Source: Verrucomicrobiaceae bacterium (lineage in GTDB: Bacteria > Verrucomicrobiota > Verrucomicrobiia > Verrucomicrobiales > Verrucomicrobiaceae). From it: a DNA stretch of 64,000 bases. The stretch spans positions 310,001-374,000 of the forward strand of contig JACKQF010000005.1 in NCBI GenBank assembly GCA_024232965.1, given 5' to 3'. The position numbers were made by a program, and so were the translations under genes. Below the pieces are notes generated by a model. That model searched no databases and was not told where the DNA came from. It saw only the letters and a list, made by a program, of their open reading frames with translations. Each line of letters opens with the position of its first letter. The stretch's first letter is position 1. Of this stretch, positions 9,884 through 18,751 are shown piece after piece.

Positions 9884-12800
9884 TTAGTTCCTGCGACGAC
9901 GCCGGAACACCACGAGAGCGAACCCAATTCCCAAGCATACGGTGCGAGATGGCTCTGGCACGACTTGAATTACTCCATCCGAGTTAAAGCGACTGGTGTC
10001 CCAGCCCTGAGGCACGCTAGGAAGATCCAATTGCGCCTCCCAATCGATGTCTGAACCCACTCCCAGACTGTTCCAATCCATCAAATCGAAGAGATCCCCC
10101 GCCATGGGCGTGTAACTGGCGTCGAGCAACACTTTGAAGATCGTGGAAGCATCCACAATCAAAGAGTCCGTGACCACAAGATCGTTCACCCCATTGGCGA
10201 GGAGCCCGAACGATAATTGTGAGTCCGCCGCGAGATCAAGGCTCTGCTGGAAGGTAAGCGTGCCGATCCCTCCGATTGCCGAGGGGTCCCCTGGCGAGAT
10301 CATCGCTGGGCTGCCAGGACTACCCGATGCCGTCGTAGGTCCTGCAATCACACCAGTGCCCGCCAAGATCGCGCTGGCTTCCACAAGGACAGCGCCAGAG
10401 CCTGTTCCTGAACCGGTCACATTGTTCACGATCAACATCCCTTCGGAGACAGTCGTCCCACCGCCGTAGCTGTTTGCGGCAGTGAGCGTCGCGCGCCCAT
10501 TGCCAACCTTCATGAGCGCCAACAGATCATCGACGCCCGTTCCACCACCCGCAGCCTCTTGAAACACCCCGGCAAAGACGATGCCGAGATCGTCGCTGGT
10601 GTTCGACATCAATTGAAGGCTTGTGGTCTCTTGCACTCCTGCCTGTAGATCACGCAGCACGACAGGACCGCTAAATGTAGCAGTTCCAGCAGTCAAAGAA
10701 TCCGCCCCCCCAATGGAAGGCTGCGCTGCGGGATTAGTGGCGTTCACATCAACGGGATTCGTTACCTCCACCCCGGCAGCACTGACTTGCAGGCTCACTT
10801 GTGGCGCAGCCATGTCTGGCAAAAAGTTGACCGCAGTCTCATTCACTGCCGCGATATCACCAGCAATGAAGAAGGAACTGCCAGCATTTGCGGTACCATT
10901 CTGTACGTCGATCCGCGTTCCGTAGGCAAGCTCCGCCGGCTCATCTAGCGCTGCCACCCGAACCAGATTCATCGTGCCCAAAGGCTGCGGATCATCCCCA
11001 CCCCCAGCAGGGAGGTCATAAAAGATGACTTGATAGACACCATTCCGCTCTGGGAACGCCAAATCGTCCTTCACCAGCACCAGAGCACCAGCGTCAGCAC
11101 GGGAAAAGATGCGGCCATCAATGGTGTCAGCCACCTCCAAGAACGCCCCAGCCCCGCTCCCCGAAAAAATTCCGTTATGAACGGGATTGAACGAGCCTCC
11201 CTTGAGCGTCATTTCCAGTCCACTGGTAGCGCGGTCCACTGTGATAACCTGAGGAAGCGCATCCCCCAACTCAACCGTCGTCGTTCCAAGCGCTCCCGTC
11301 GCGCCGACCACGAGGGTGCCGGAGCGAACCACTGAACCACCATCAATCGCGTCGCCCGCACCACCACCAGCCGTCCCAAAATCGTTCGAGGAGTTTGTCA
11401 GCACCACAGAGCCCCCAGAAAGTACCGTGATTCCACCTGGACCAGTCAAGGCCCCCGACAGGCTGCCTTCAACCGACGCGCCCATTGGAGCGACAAACAA
11501 ATCACGCGACAGGCTCACCGCCCCCGAGAGCTCTGCGGTGCCCGAAAATCGAATCATTGATGTCCCCGTGGCGTTCAGCGCCCCGACTTCCAAAGAATTG
11601 GCGACCAACCCTCCTTCAAGTTCCAAAGTCAACTGCCCGTCAATATCTGTGAAAGACGTCGCCCCCAGCCGAATCAGACCCGCAGGATTTCCGAAGACAT
11701 TGCCTCCCGCAGCACCGATGAGCGTCCCCGCCTCAATAGCCACACCGCCATCGAACGTGTTTGCGCCGCTCAATCGCAATGCGCCGTATCCCCGCTTAAT
11801 CAGCATCGCTTGGCCACTAATAGCACCAGCCAACTCACCATCCACAACTCCGAACCCGTTTTCAGCTCGAACAACCTGACTCCCAAAGCCAAGGTCCAGC
11901 GGATTTGTCAAAATCGCAGAATGGGTCGAGTCGTAAGCTCCAAAAATCAGCGATGAGGACATTGGGACAAAACCTCCCCTACCCCAGACAATCTGCTCGT
12001 TAGCACCGCCAAAATTGATCTGACGATTCGCACCATAGGCCGCAAAACCACCACTACTCCGTATCTCAACCTGATCGGCCCCAGTTCCCAAGCTACGGCT
12101 AAAATCCTCAAATCCCAGCCCCACCACGCCGCCGTCGATGGCGAGGTGGCTTGTACCGCCCGCCGCACCGATACCGCCTGGCACCGCACCTGCACTGTCG
12201 AGCCGCATAACCCCGCCAGTGACAAAGGTACTGCCCGTGTATGTGTTCGTCCCAGCCACAACCGTCGTCCCAACACCCGTTTGGATGAAATTCGCCGATG
12301 ACGAGAAGACGAACGATTCCGAAAAGGTGTCCGAAGACGCCGGCTTGCTGAGTTCGACAAGGAACAAATCCGGACGAATCGCAGAGATGACTGTGCCCGG
12401 CTCAATGCCCGGACCTTCCACCGCCATTCCCACCTCAAGCGCCGGGATCACCGTCGCGGAACCAAAACCAACGAAAAGAGATGTCGAACCCGTCGTCGTG
12501 CTACCATCATTTTCGACAGTCTTGGTGAAGTCGCCGATCACAGCACCGATCAAGAAGCTGGTTGCACGGTTGTAATTGTGCCAGATCAGATCCCGAGTGC
12601 CCTCAGAATTTGCCAATCCGCCTCGGATCGTTCCGGCACCGATGATTGCCTTTGTTATGTCGCCGACATTGGCCCCCACCATAACTCCGCCCTTGTTAAT
12701 GTTGAGGTTCAGGCCCAACGGGATCTCTACCGTCCCATCTTCTGGCTGAAAGTAGCGTAGCGTTCCCACGGTTCGATCTGCAGTCAAAACACCGGAAAAT

Positions 12801-15800
12801 GCCCCACTTGCCCCCTCGGACGGATTCGTGTCGCCAGAGGTCCACCCGCCCCCGTTGATTGGGTCTGGATTGGGATTCAAGTAGATGCTTCCGATGTCAT
12901 GCAGCGAGAGAAAATCCGCCGACACGATTCCGTTCGTGGTCGTATCCGTCGCGGCAAAATTGTTCACGCCTGGCTGGGATAGGTCGGCGGTGTTTTGATA
13001 AGTCGCATAGGGTAAGATCGTCGCGCGATCTAAGACTGCGAGGGTCAGGGTGATATTCGCAGCCCCTCCACCAGCGACAGGGGCCTCGACAAATCGCACC
13101 GTGCCGCCCGCCGCACGCAAAACCGGCGTGATCTCATCGACCCCGCCCAACTGAACCGTCGTGCTACGCCCAGCAATGCCTCCAAGGGCCGAAATCGCAC
13201 GAACCTCGGATGATCCAGAGCCAATCGTGAGTTGCCCGCCGAACTGCTGCGTCCGATCCGCCAAAGGATCCCCAACAACGCGCAATGTCCCACCTGCCAG
13301 CGTCAAGTCTGCCAATGAGTTCGCGAAGCGGTTGTTGGCCGTATTCAACTGAAGTTCCACGGCGCCTTCGTCAAGGTACCAGTGAGTGACACCCGTCGAA
13401 CTCCCCGTAAGCACCAGTGTTCCCGGTCCACCGACTTCCATTCGCTCTGTGCCGCTGGTCGTGCCCGTCATCGTCAGCGATGCGGCCTCATGCCCCACCT
13501 CAAAGCGCGCAAATTCATTGATTGTAAAGCCCCGATCCGTGGAGGCGTTATCACCCACATACCGCAGGGCACCGCCATTGAAGACCAAATTGGAAGCTGC
13601 GTTTGACGACGCCCCCAGACTGCTCGCCACTCCGCCATCAGCAATGACGGTTGCTGTCAGCACGCCATTCGCGATGGTCGTGGTGCCAGTGTACAAGTTT
13701 GAATTCGTCAGGATCAAATCCCCAGGCCCCAACTTCTCCAACCCACCGTGATAATCAAATGTGGGCGTTACGGAGGATCCATCCGCAACATGCGCCGTGC
13801 TAATCTGGATCGAAGTGCCGCTGAAAAAGCCGGTAATCGTCGCCCCAGCAGGAATACCGGGTCCAACCACCTCCGTCCCCACCGCCAAGGTCGCCACCTG
13901 GGAAGCATCCAAACCATCAATGCGGCGATTATTGGAGGAGCTCAGTGTGCCAGCAACATTGCTCACCGAATCTGGCCGATCGATGATCTGGGATTCGATG
14001 ATCAGGTTCCCGTCGGGATTGAATTGATTGATCAAGAAGTCTGGCACCTGCTGCGCGTTCCCAGTATACAGCGCTCCTGTCCCCGAAATAATCGAGTCGA
14101 AACTTCCCATCTTCGGCGTCACGAGAATGCCACCCGTTTGCAGTTGATTCAGCGCACCATCAAGGGTCACCTCGATATCTGCCGATGTCGTCCCAACGTT
14201 TGGTCCATTGAACCTCAGCGTATAACCGGTGATATTTATGCCCTTGGTAAAACTAGAAATGGCCGATGTATTTGCGTTGGTCGCAAAGTTGTTGCTCAAG
14301 TAGATGGAGCTCGCTACCACAAATCCATCGGCACCCCCGGTCGCATTCTTTGCCCAGTCCAGATCCCCTTGCACGGGATCCCGCACGATCGCCCACGCGC
14401 CAAGGATTCCATTCACGTTTCCATTATCAACTTTCGCGATGTTTGGCTCGTCGAAATAGAGAGTAGCCCCTGGCTGGCGGCTGATCGTATTCAGGCGAAT
14501 TACAGAAGTGCCGGAGTCACGGTAGATGGCGTTTTCCCCCGCAGCGATCGTTGTCGCAACGACAACTTCCTCATGACTCCCGCCCACTAGACGCAGTGTG
14601 CCTCCCCTCCGACTGCCCCCCAAGGTCAGGCGAGCTTCGTCAGCCAACTTGGAATTGCCGTTCGATGTATAGTCGAGGATCAAAGTGCCAGCATTGACAC
14701 TGTAGAATCGATTGCCGTTATCCCAGCCACCACTTGTCTGGGCATCCGCCTCTCCAGCCAACGCCACCGTGCCCTCGCCGAGTTGGGTGATGCCGCGGTT
14801 GCCTGTCAGGTTGCCGGTCAAAGTGATCTTTGTGTCCAGCGCCAGATTGAGTGTCGAGTTCGCATGCACATTCCAGTCCCCCGCCCAAGTGCTCTGGCCG
14901 ATCTGGGCTGTGAGTTGCCCGCCCTCAAAGTCGAGCGCCTCTGCAGTCGAATAGTTCACGTTGCGTAGCTCCAACCTGCCGCCCAGCAGCATTGTCCCAC
15001 TGCCACCTGCTGCGCCTAGAGCTTCGTTTGCAGAAACCGCCAGCGTTCCTTCCTGAACGACAGTCTGCCCCGAATACGCATTCGCGATACCGATCTCCCA
15101 GATACCCGCTCCAATCTTCTGCAGCGACGTCTGCCCGGTGACAACATTTTCATCCCCGAGCGGAACATTGAAAAGATTGTAGCCCGCGTTGTAACCACCT
15201 AGAGTCAATGTCCTCGGACCCGCACCTTCAAAGGCCACCGACGGAGTCGAATAGAAGAAGTCTGGGAAGTCCTGTCCCAATGAGATGGTCGCCTCACGGT
15301 TTGACCCGGCCGCAATCAGCGCACCCGCATCGGCGCCCACCCCCAGAGTGAACGAACGATCCGTGACCCAAGGCACGGCTAGGTCAAATCTCAGCCCGCC
15401 CCCATTAAGCACGAGAAACTCAGGGTCATAACTTGACGCCTGACCGAGCGCGGAGTTCGAGCCCGCATAGCCAAAACTATTGACTGCCAGCACGCCTGAC
15501 TCAATGCGGACTGGGCCAGTGAAGGAGTTATCCACATTCAACAGACGCACTGTTCCAATGCCAGACTTCGTTATGCCAAGAGCGCCAACCCCTGCCCCAT
15601 CGCTGATGTTAGCGTTCACGAGCTGATCCGTGTCATTTGCAAACGCCAAAACCGCAGCAGCAACTCCGTCATTAACGATCTCCGCCTTAGTCGTCGAGGT
15701 GATTGCGCTAACGACCTGCGTCGTGTCGTTGAGCGAGAGTTTTCCATTCCCAAGATTCAGAGAAAACCCATCCGTTCCAAGTGCGCCAGCCGACAGAAGG

Positions 15801-18634
15801 CGAAGCTCCCCTTCTGCCACAGTGACCTCCCCTGACAGCGTATTGGTTCCATCCAATATCAGGTTCCCTGCAACCATGCGGATATCCCCATCAAAAGTAT
15901 TGTCCCCCTGGAATGTCAGTTGCCCAGCCTCGACGTAGATGGGTCCCACCGTATTGTTTCCCAGTACAAGGATATTGCCCTGATAGAGATCCGTCTTCAG
16001 TCCCCCACTATAGACATTGGAACCTCCGACTGTCCCGAGAGTTAGCGAACTGCTGGTCCCCAGCCCCTGATCTGCTCGCACCGCCAATTCCAGCACACCG
16101 ACCGCGCTGATCTTTGGTATCGTAACATTGAAGACATTCGAGTTGTTCGTTCCAACCTCGATTCGTCCCCCTGCCGCACCGATCATCACCCCTCGATTCG
16201 CGCTGAGAGTCATGGTGCTGGCGATCTGAAGTGCACCGCCATTGATCTGCAACTGGTCAGCTACAAAACTGCCCGGGGTCGTTCCGAGGTTTGACTCCAT
16301 GGAAATCCGCACTGTCCCATTGTTAATGTATGTGCGCCCATCAAAGCCGTTGCTATTGGTCAAAATTAACAGGCCCGCACCGCCTTTGGTCAGGCTCATG
16401 CCAGCTCCCGAGATCTGCGAATTCACAGTCAACTGGTTGCTCATCACATTCACTACCAACTCCGATGTGCCACTTGTCAGGATACCATTGTTGATCGAAT
16501 GATTGCGAGCACTGCTGATGATGCCGCCTGAATCCAACGTCAATATGCGAGTGGCAGACCCCAGATTCAATACGCGGTTCTGCGTGTTCGTCGTCGTCAT
16601 ATTCAATGAGTTGATGACTGTATCCGCAGCAAGAGCCGCTGGATTCACCGTGTCGATCTTCACATTCGAACTCGCCAACCATGTGGCAGGCGCCTGATCC
16701 ACCACATAGCCAGAAAACGCGGTAATACCGCCCGCCCCATGAGTAGCCCACTCACTACCAACCGTAGCCCAACCGCCAGAGATAATACCATCATCCAGAA
16801 CGGGGGCTACACTGAAGATCACCTTCCCCGCAGCGCCAATATCCGTCCTTGTCACATTCAACGTCGTCCCCGGTTGCCGCCCAGCACCAGCGTCAAAGGT
16901 CAGCACACCTGTTCCAGAACTACCTACACGAAGCTCTCCCTGCACGAGTTGCAACGAGGCCAATGTCTCATTCGTCCCACTGCCACCAATGAAGGTTAGG
17001 GTGCCTCCATTGGAGATAAAATCAGTCGTATCCCCAACTCGATTTGCGTTTGAAACCGACCCATTGTCGAAAACAAACTCCCCAGAAACCCCTGCCCTTC
17101 CCGCGATCGTGATTGAACCAGGGCTTCCTATTTGACCGCCCGCTTGAAGCCTCATGGTGGCGTGGGTAAGGGACACATTACCCGCAATAGGGTTGTTTCC
17201 AGAAACTGTAACCTGCGAAAGCGAACCTCCGAAATCGCCCGTCACCGAAAGCGATCCGCTGATGGAATTAGACCCACTAAGAGTCAGGTCAAAGTTTTGC
17301 GTTACTTCATCGCCCCCGACTTGGATTTCGCCAAAGGTGTTCCCTCCAGTCGAAACTGCGAAGCCCCCCTGCATCACCCGCAGCGTTCCAATGTTATTCC
17401 CGGTCGATTGAAGGGTAATGGCGGAGGCATTCCCGCCCAAAGCATTGATCTCCACAGTGCCACCGCCGATAATCACATCGTCAAAATTCAGGTTGCTGTT
17501 CGGGGTCCTAGTCAGGCGCAGAGTGCCGCTTGGACCGACGTTCAAAGCGCTGGCAAAATTTGTTGTGTCAATCAAGTTCAGACGCCCCGCAGTCACCGTC
17601 GTATCACCCGTATAGCGGATGTTGCCCCCACTCAGCATAAGGTCTCCGGTGCCAGCCTTCACAAGCCCAAGGGTGCCAAGCCCACTGCCGCCTGCTCGAT
17701 CCCGCAAATGACCGCTGATGTAGGAGTCAAGGGATCCATTGATCGTCAAAACGGCATCCGTGTCGACCGTCTCGCTCTCCATATTTTCGATCACTGCCCC
17801 GGCCCCGGTATCCACAATACGCGCAACAGTCTCATCACCGCCCATGAGCTTGAAGTAGGCCCAGCGGCCAGAGAGCCCACCAAAAATAAGGGAACTTGAA
17901 TCAGCGATCTGATCCTGATTGGAGCGCCCTTGCGCGAGTTCCAGCACAGCATAACCATTGCCACCAAAATTGGCATTGCCTATCGTCACCGTTCCGCCAA
18001 TTGCATTGCCGGTGGCCGCTCCCAGCGTTACCTGGGGATTACCATTAACGGTGTTGGCGCCCCGATTCCAGATCCAGAGATCAACAGAAGATGACGTATT
18101 GTCTCCCGTTAACTTCAACCGGCCATTGCCATAGCTTGTGAGTACTCCTGCGCCACTTAACCCACCGGCCAATTCCAGCGACTGGGTTGTCAACCGCACA
18201 TTGAGGGAGTCATTGAGAATCAGATCTGCATTGATGACATCAGCACCACCTTGGAACTTGTTTAGCCAAGCGGCACCTCCACCTGCAGCGCCCATGTCGA
18301 AGACTAGAGCCCCTCCACCACCATTCAGAGTGAATGTCTGTGTGCTGCTCAAGTCACCAAGGAGCAACAACCCCATCGTCCGATCTGCGCCCAAGGTGAG
18401 CACACGGTTCGCAGAGATATTGTTGTTGATGTGAATCTGTGCCCCCGCTCCAGACGGGACACTGACAGACGGCACCCAGTTAGATGCAGTCCCCCAGCTT
18501 CCATCAGCATTCAAATTCCACGAGCCAAACTGCTGTGCGTAGGTCAATGCACCAAACGCCAGAGAGCCTACCACCCCAAGGTATATGGCCCAGCCATGGC
18601 ACCCTCTATTTTGAAAGACGGGTACTTGTTTCAT
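9884..18634 (-). CDS. Giant 1: beta-strand-repeat surface protein with PEP-CTERM tail
   Basis: About 2916 residues from the ATG at 18634. This start gives a normal signal peptide (MKQVPVF... to GALTYA-QQ); the longer frame from 18724 begins inside a strong hairpin loop. The body is a string of autotransporter-associated beta-strand repeats (TIGR02601/PATR type, pattern LxKxGxGxLxLxGxNxYxGxTxVxxGxL) near residues 315, 745, 1015, 1170, 1630, 2115, 2275 and 2703, implying a long beta-solenoid. Near residue 2520 is a segment of the form LVKDxxxxPExNGVY, as in phage tail fibres, and two GIxxGxxI spacer modules occur. The end is VPEPS, a hydrophobic stretch and RRRRR, a PEP-CTERM sorting signal. 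No exosortase is in the window. It is a paralogue of giants 2 and 3 but lacks their Ig and C-terminal modules. Likely a surface or extracellular structural protein. Confidence 0.88.
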   Translation of the reverse strand: MKQVPVFQNRGCHGWAIYLGVVGSLAFGALTYAQQFGSWNLNADGSWGTASNWVPSVSVPSGAGAQIHINNNISANRVLTLGADRTMGLLLLGDLSSTQTFTLNGGGGALVFDMGAAGGGAAWLNKFQGGADVINADLILNDSLNVRLTTQSLELAGGLSGAGVLTSYGNGRLKLTGDNTSSSVDLWIWNRGANTVNGNPQVTLGAATGNAIGGTVTIGNANFGGNGYAVLELAQGRSNQDQIADSSSLIFGGLSGRWAYFKLMGGDETVARIVDTGAGAVIENMESETVDTDAVLTINGSLDSYISGHLRDRAGGSGLGTLGLVKAGTGDLMLSGGNIRYTGDTTVTAGRLNLIDTTNFASALNVGPSGTLRLTRTPNSNLNFDDVIIGGGTVEINALGGNASAITLQSTGNNIGTLRVMQGGFAVSTGGNTFGEIQVGGDEVTQNFDLTLSGSNSISGSLSVTGDFGGSLSQVTVSGNNPIAGNVSLTHATMRLQAGGQIGSPGSITIAGRAGVSGEFVFDNGSVSNANRVGDTTDFISNGGTLTFIGGSGTNETLASLQLVQGELRVGSSGTGVLTFDAGAGRQPGTTLNVTRTDIGAAGKVIFSVAPVLDDGIISGGWATVGSEWATHGAGGITAFSGYVVDQAPATWLASSNVKIDTVNPAALAADTVINSLNMTTTNTQNRVLNLGSATRILTLDSGGIISSARNHSINNGILTSGTSELVVNVMSNQLTVNSQISGAGMSLTKGGAGLLILTNSNGFDGRTYINNGTVRISMESNLGTTPGSFVADQLQINGGALQIASTMTLSANRGVMIGAAGGRIEVGTNNSNVFNVTIPKISAVGVLELAVRADQGLGTSSSLTLGTVGGSNVYSGGLKTDLYQGNILVLGNNTVGPIYVEAGQLTFQGDNTFDGDIRMVAGNLILDGTNTLSGEVTVAEGELRLLSAGALGTDGFSLNLGNGKLSLNDTTQVVSAITSTTKAEIVNDGVAAAVLAFANDTDQLVNANISDGAGVGALGITKSGIGTVRLLNVDNSFTGPVRIESGVLAVNSFGYAGSNSALGQASSYDPEFLVLNGGGLRFDLAVPWVTDRSFTLGVGADAGALIAAGSNREATISLGQDFPDFFYSTPSVAFEGAGPRTLTLGGYNAGYNLFNVPLGDENVVTGQTSLQKIGAGIWEIGIANAYSGQTVVQEGTLAVSANEALGAAGGSGTMLLGGRLELRNVNYSTAEALDFEGGQLTAQIGQSTWAGDWNVHANSTLNLALDTKITLTGNLTGNRGITQLGEGTVALAGEADAQTSGGWDNGNRFYSVNAGTLILDYTSNGNSKLADEARLTLGGSRRGGTLRLVGGSHEEVVVATTIAAGENAIYRDSGTSVIRLNTISRQPGATLYFDEPNIAKVDNGNVNGILGAWAIVRDPVQGDLDWAKNATGGADGFVVASSIYLSNNFATNANTSAISSFTKGINITGYTLRFNGPNVGTTSADIEVTLDGALNQLQTGGILVTPKMGSFDSIISGTGALYTGNAQQVPDFLINQFNPDGNLIIESQIIDRPDSVSNVAGTLSSSNNRRIDGLDASQVATLAVGTEVVGPGIPAGATITGFFSGTSIQISTAHVADGSSVTPTFDYHGGLEKLGPGDLILTNSNLYTGTTTIANGVLTATVIADGGVASSLGASSNAASNLVFNGGALRYVGDNASTDRGFTINEFARFEVGHEAASLTMTGTTSGTERMEVGGPGTLVLTGSSTGVTHWYLDEGAVELQLNTANNRFANSLADLTLAGGTLRVVGDPLADRTQQFGGQLTIGSGSSEVRAISALGGIAGRSTTVQLGGVDEITPVLRAAGGTVRFVEAPVAGGGAANITLTLAVLDRATILPYATYQNTADLSQPGVNNFAATDTTTNGIVSADFLSLHDIGSIYLNPNPDPINGGGWTSGDTNPSEGASGAFSGVLTADRTVGTLRYFQPEDGTVEIPLGLNLNINKGGVMVGANVGDITKAIIGAGTIRGGLANSEGTRDLIWHNYNRATSFLIGAVIGDFTKTVENDGSTTTGSTSLFVGFGSATVIPALEVGMAVEGPGIEPGTVISAIRPDLFLVELSKPASSDTFSESFVFSSSANFIQTGVGTTVVAGTNTYTGSTFVTGGVMRLDSAGAVPGGIGAAGGTSHLAIDGGVVGLGFEDFSRSLGTGADQVEIRSSGGFAAYGANRQINFGGANEQIVWGRGGFVPMSSSLIFGAYDSTHSAILTNPLDLGFGSQVVRAENGFGVVDGELAGAISGQAMLIKRGYGALRLSGANTFDGGVAIEAGTLIGAAGGNVFGNPAGLIRLGATSFTDIDGQLTLELEGGLVANSLEVGALNATGTSMIRFSGTAELSGAVSLSRDLFVAPMGASVEGSLSGALTGPGGITVLSGGSVVLTNSSNDFGTAGGGAGDAIDGGSVVRSGTLVVGATGALGTTTVELGDALPQVITVDRATSGLEMTLKGGSFNPVHNGIFSGSGAGAFLEVADTIDGRIFSRADAGALVLVKDDLAFPERNGVYQVIFYDLPAGGGDDPQPLGTMNLVRVAALDEPAELAYGTRIDVQNGTANAGSSFFIAGDIAAVNETAVNFLPDMAAPQVSLQVSAAGVEVTNPVDVNATNPAAQPSIGGADSLTAGTATFSGPVVLRDLQAGVQETTSLQLMSNTSDDLGIVFAGVFQEAAGGGTGVDDLLALMKVGNGRATLTAANSYGGGTTVSEGMLIVNNVTGSGTGSGAVLVEASAILAGTGVIAGPTTASGSPGSPAMISPGDPSAIGGIGTLTFQQSLDLAADSQLSFGLLANGVNDLVVTDSLIVDASTIFKVLLDASYTPMAGDLFDLMDWNSLGVGSDIDWEAQLDLPSVPQGWDTSRFNSDGVIQVVPEPSRTVCLGIGFALVVFRRRRRN

Positions 18635-18708
18635 TACTGTAACTAGACACACATTTCGACATTGTCGTTCGATATTGGTCTTCAGTGATGAAACAAAGCC
18701 ATTCACCA

Positions 18709-18742
18709 CAAGCCCGTTGTCCATTGGCTGACAACGGGCTTG
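18709..18742 (-). terminator. Strong 13-bp hairpin between giants 2 and 1
   Basis: CAAGCCCGTTGTC (18709-18721) pairs perfectly with GACAACGGGCTTG (18730-18742) around an eight-base loop. It begins ten bases after the stop of giant 2 on the minus strand. No T run follows, so it may be a factor-assisted terminator or a transcript-stabilising 3' end rather than a classic intrinsic one. The ATG at 18724 sits in the loop, which argues against translation starting there. Confidence 0.6.
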
Positions 18743-18751
18743 GATCTACCC

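Noticed and set aside
13748..14590. Plus-strand open frame of 280 codons inside giant 1 (also 17132-17899, and 22422-23231 in giant 2)
   Set aside because: These are antisense to strongly conserved paralogous coding sequence, their translations have no domain-like pattern, and the bias follows from codon use of the giants.
18635..18724. Longer N terminus for giant 1
   Set aside because: It starts in a hairpin loop and places 30 residues before a complete signal peptide.
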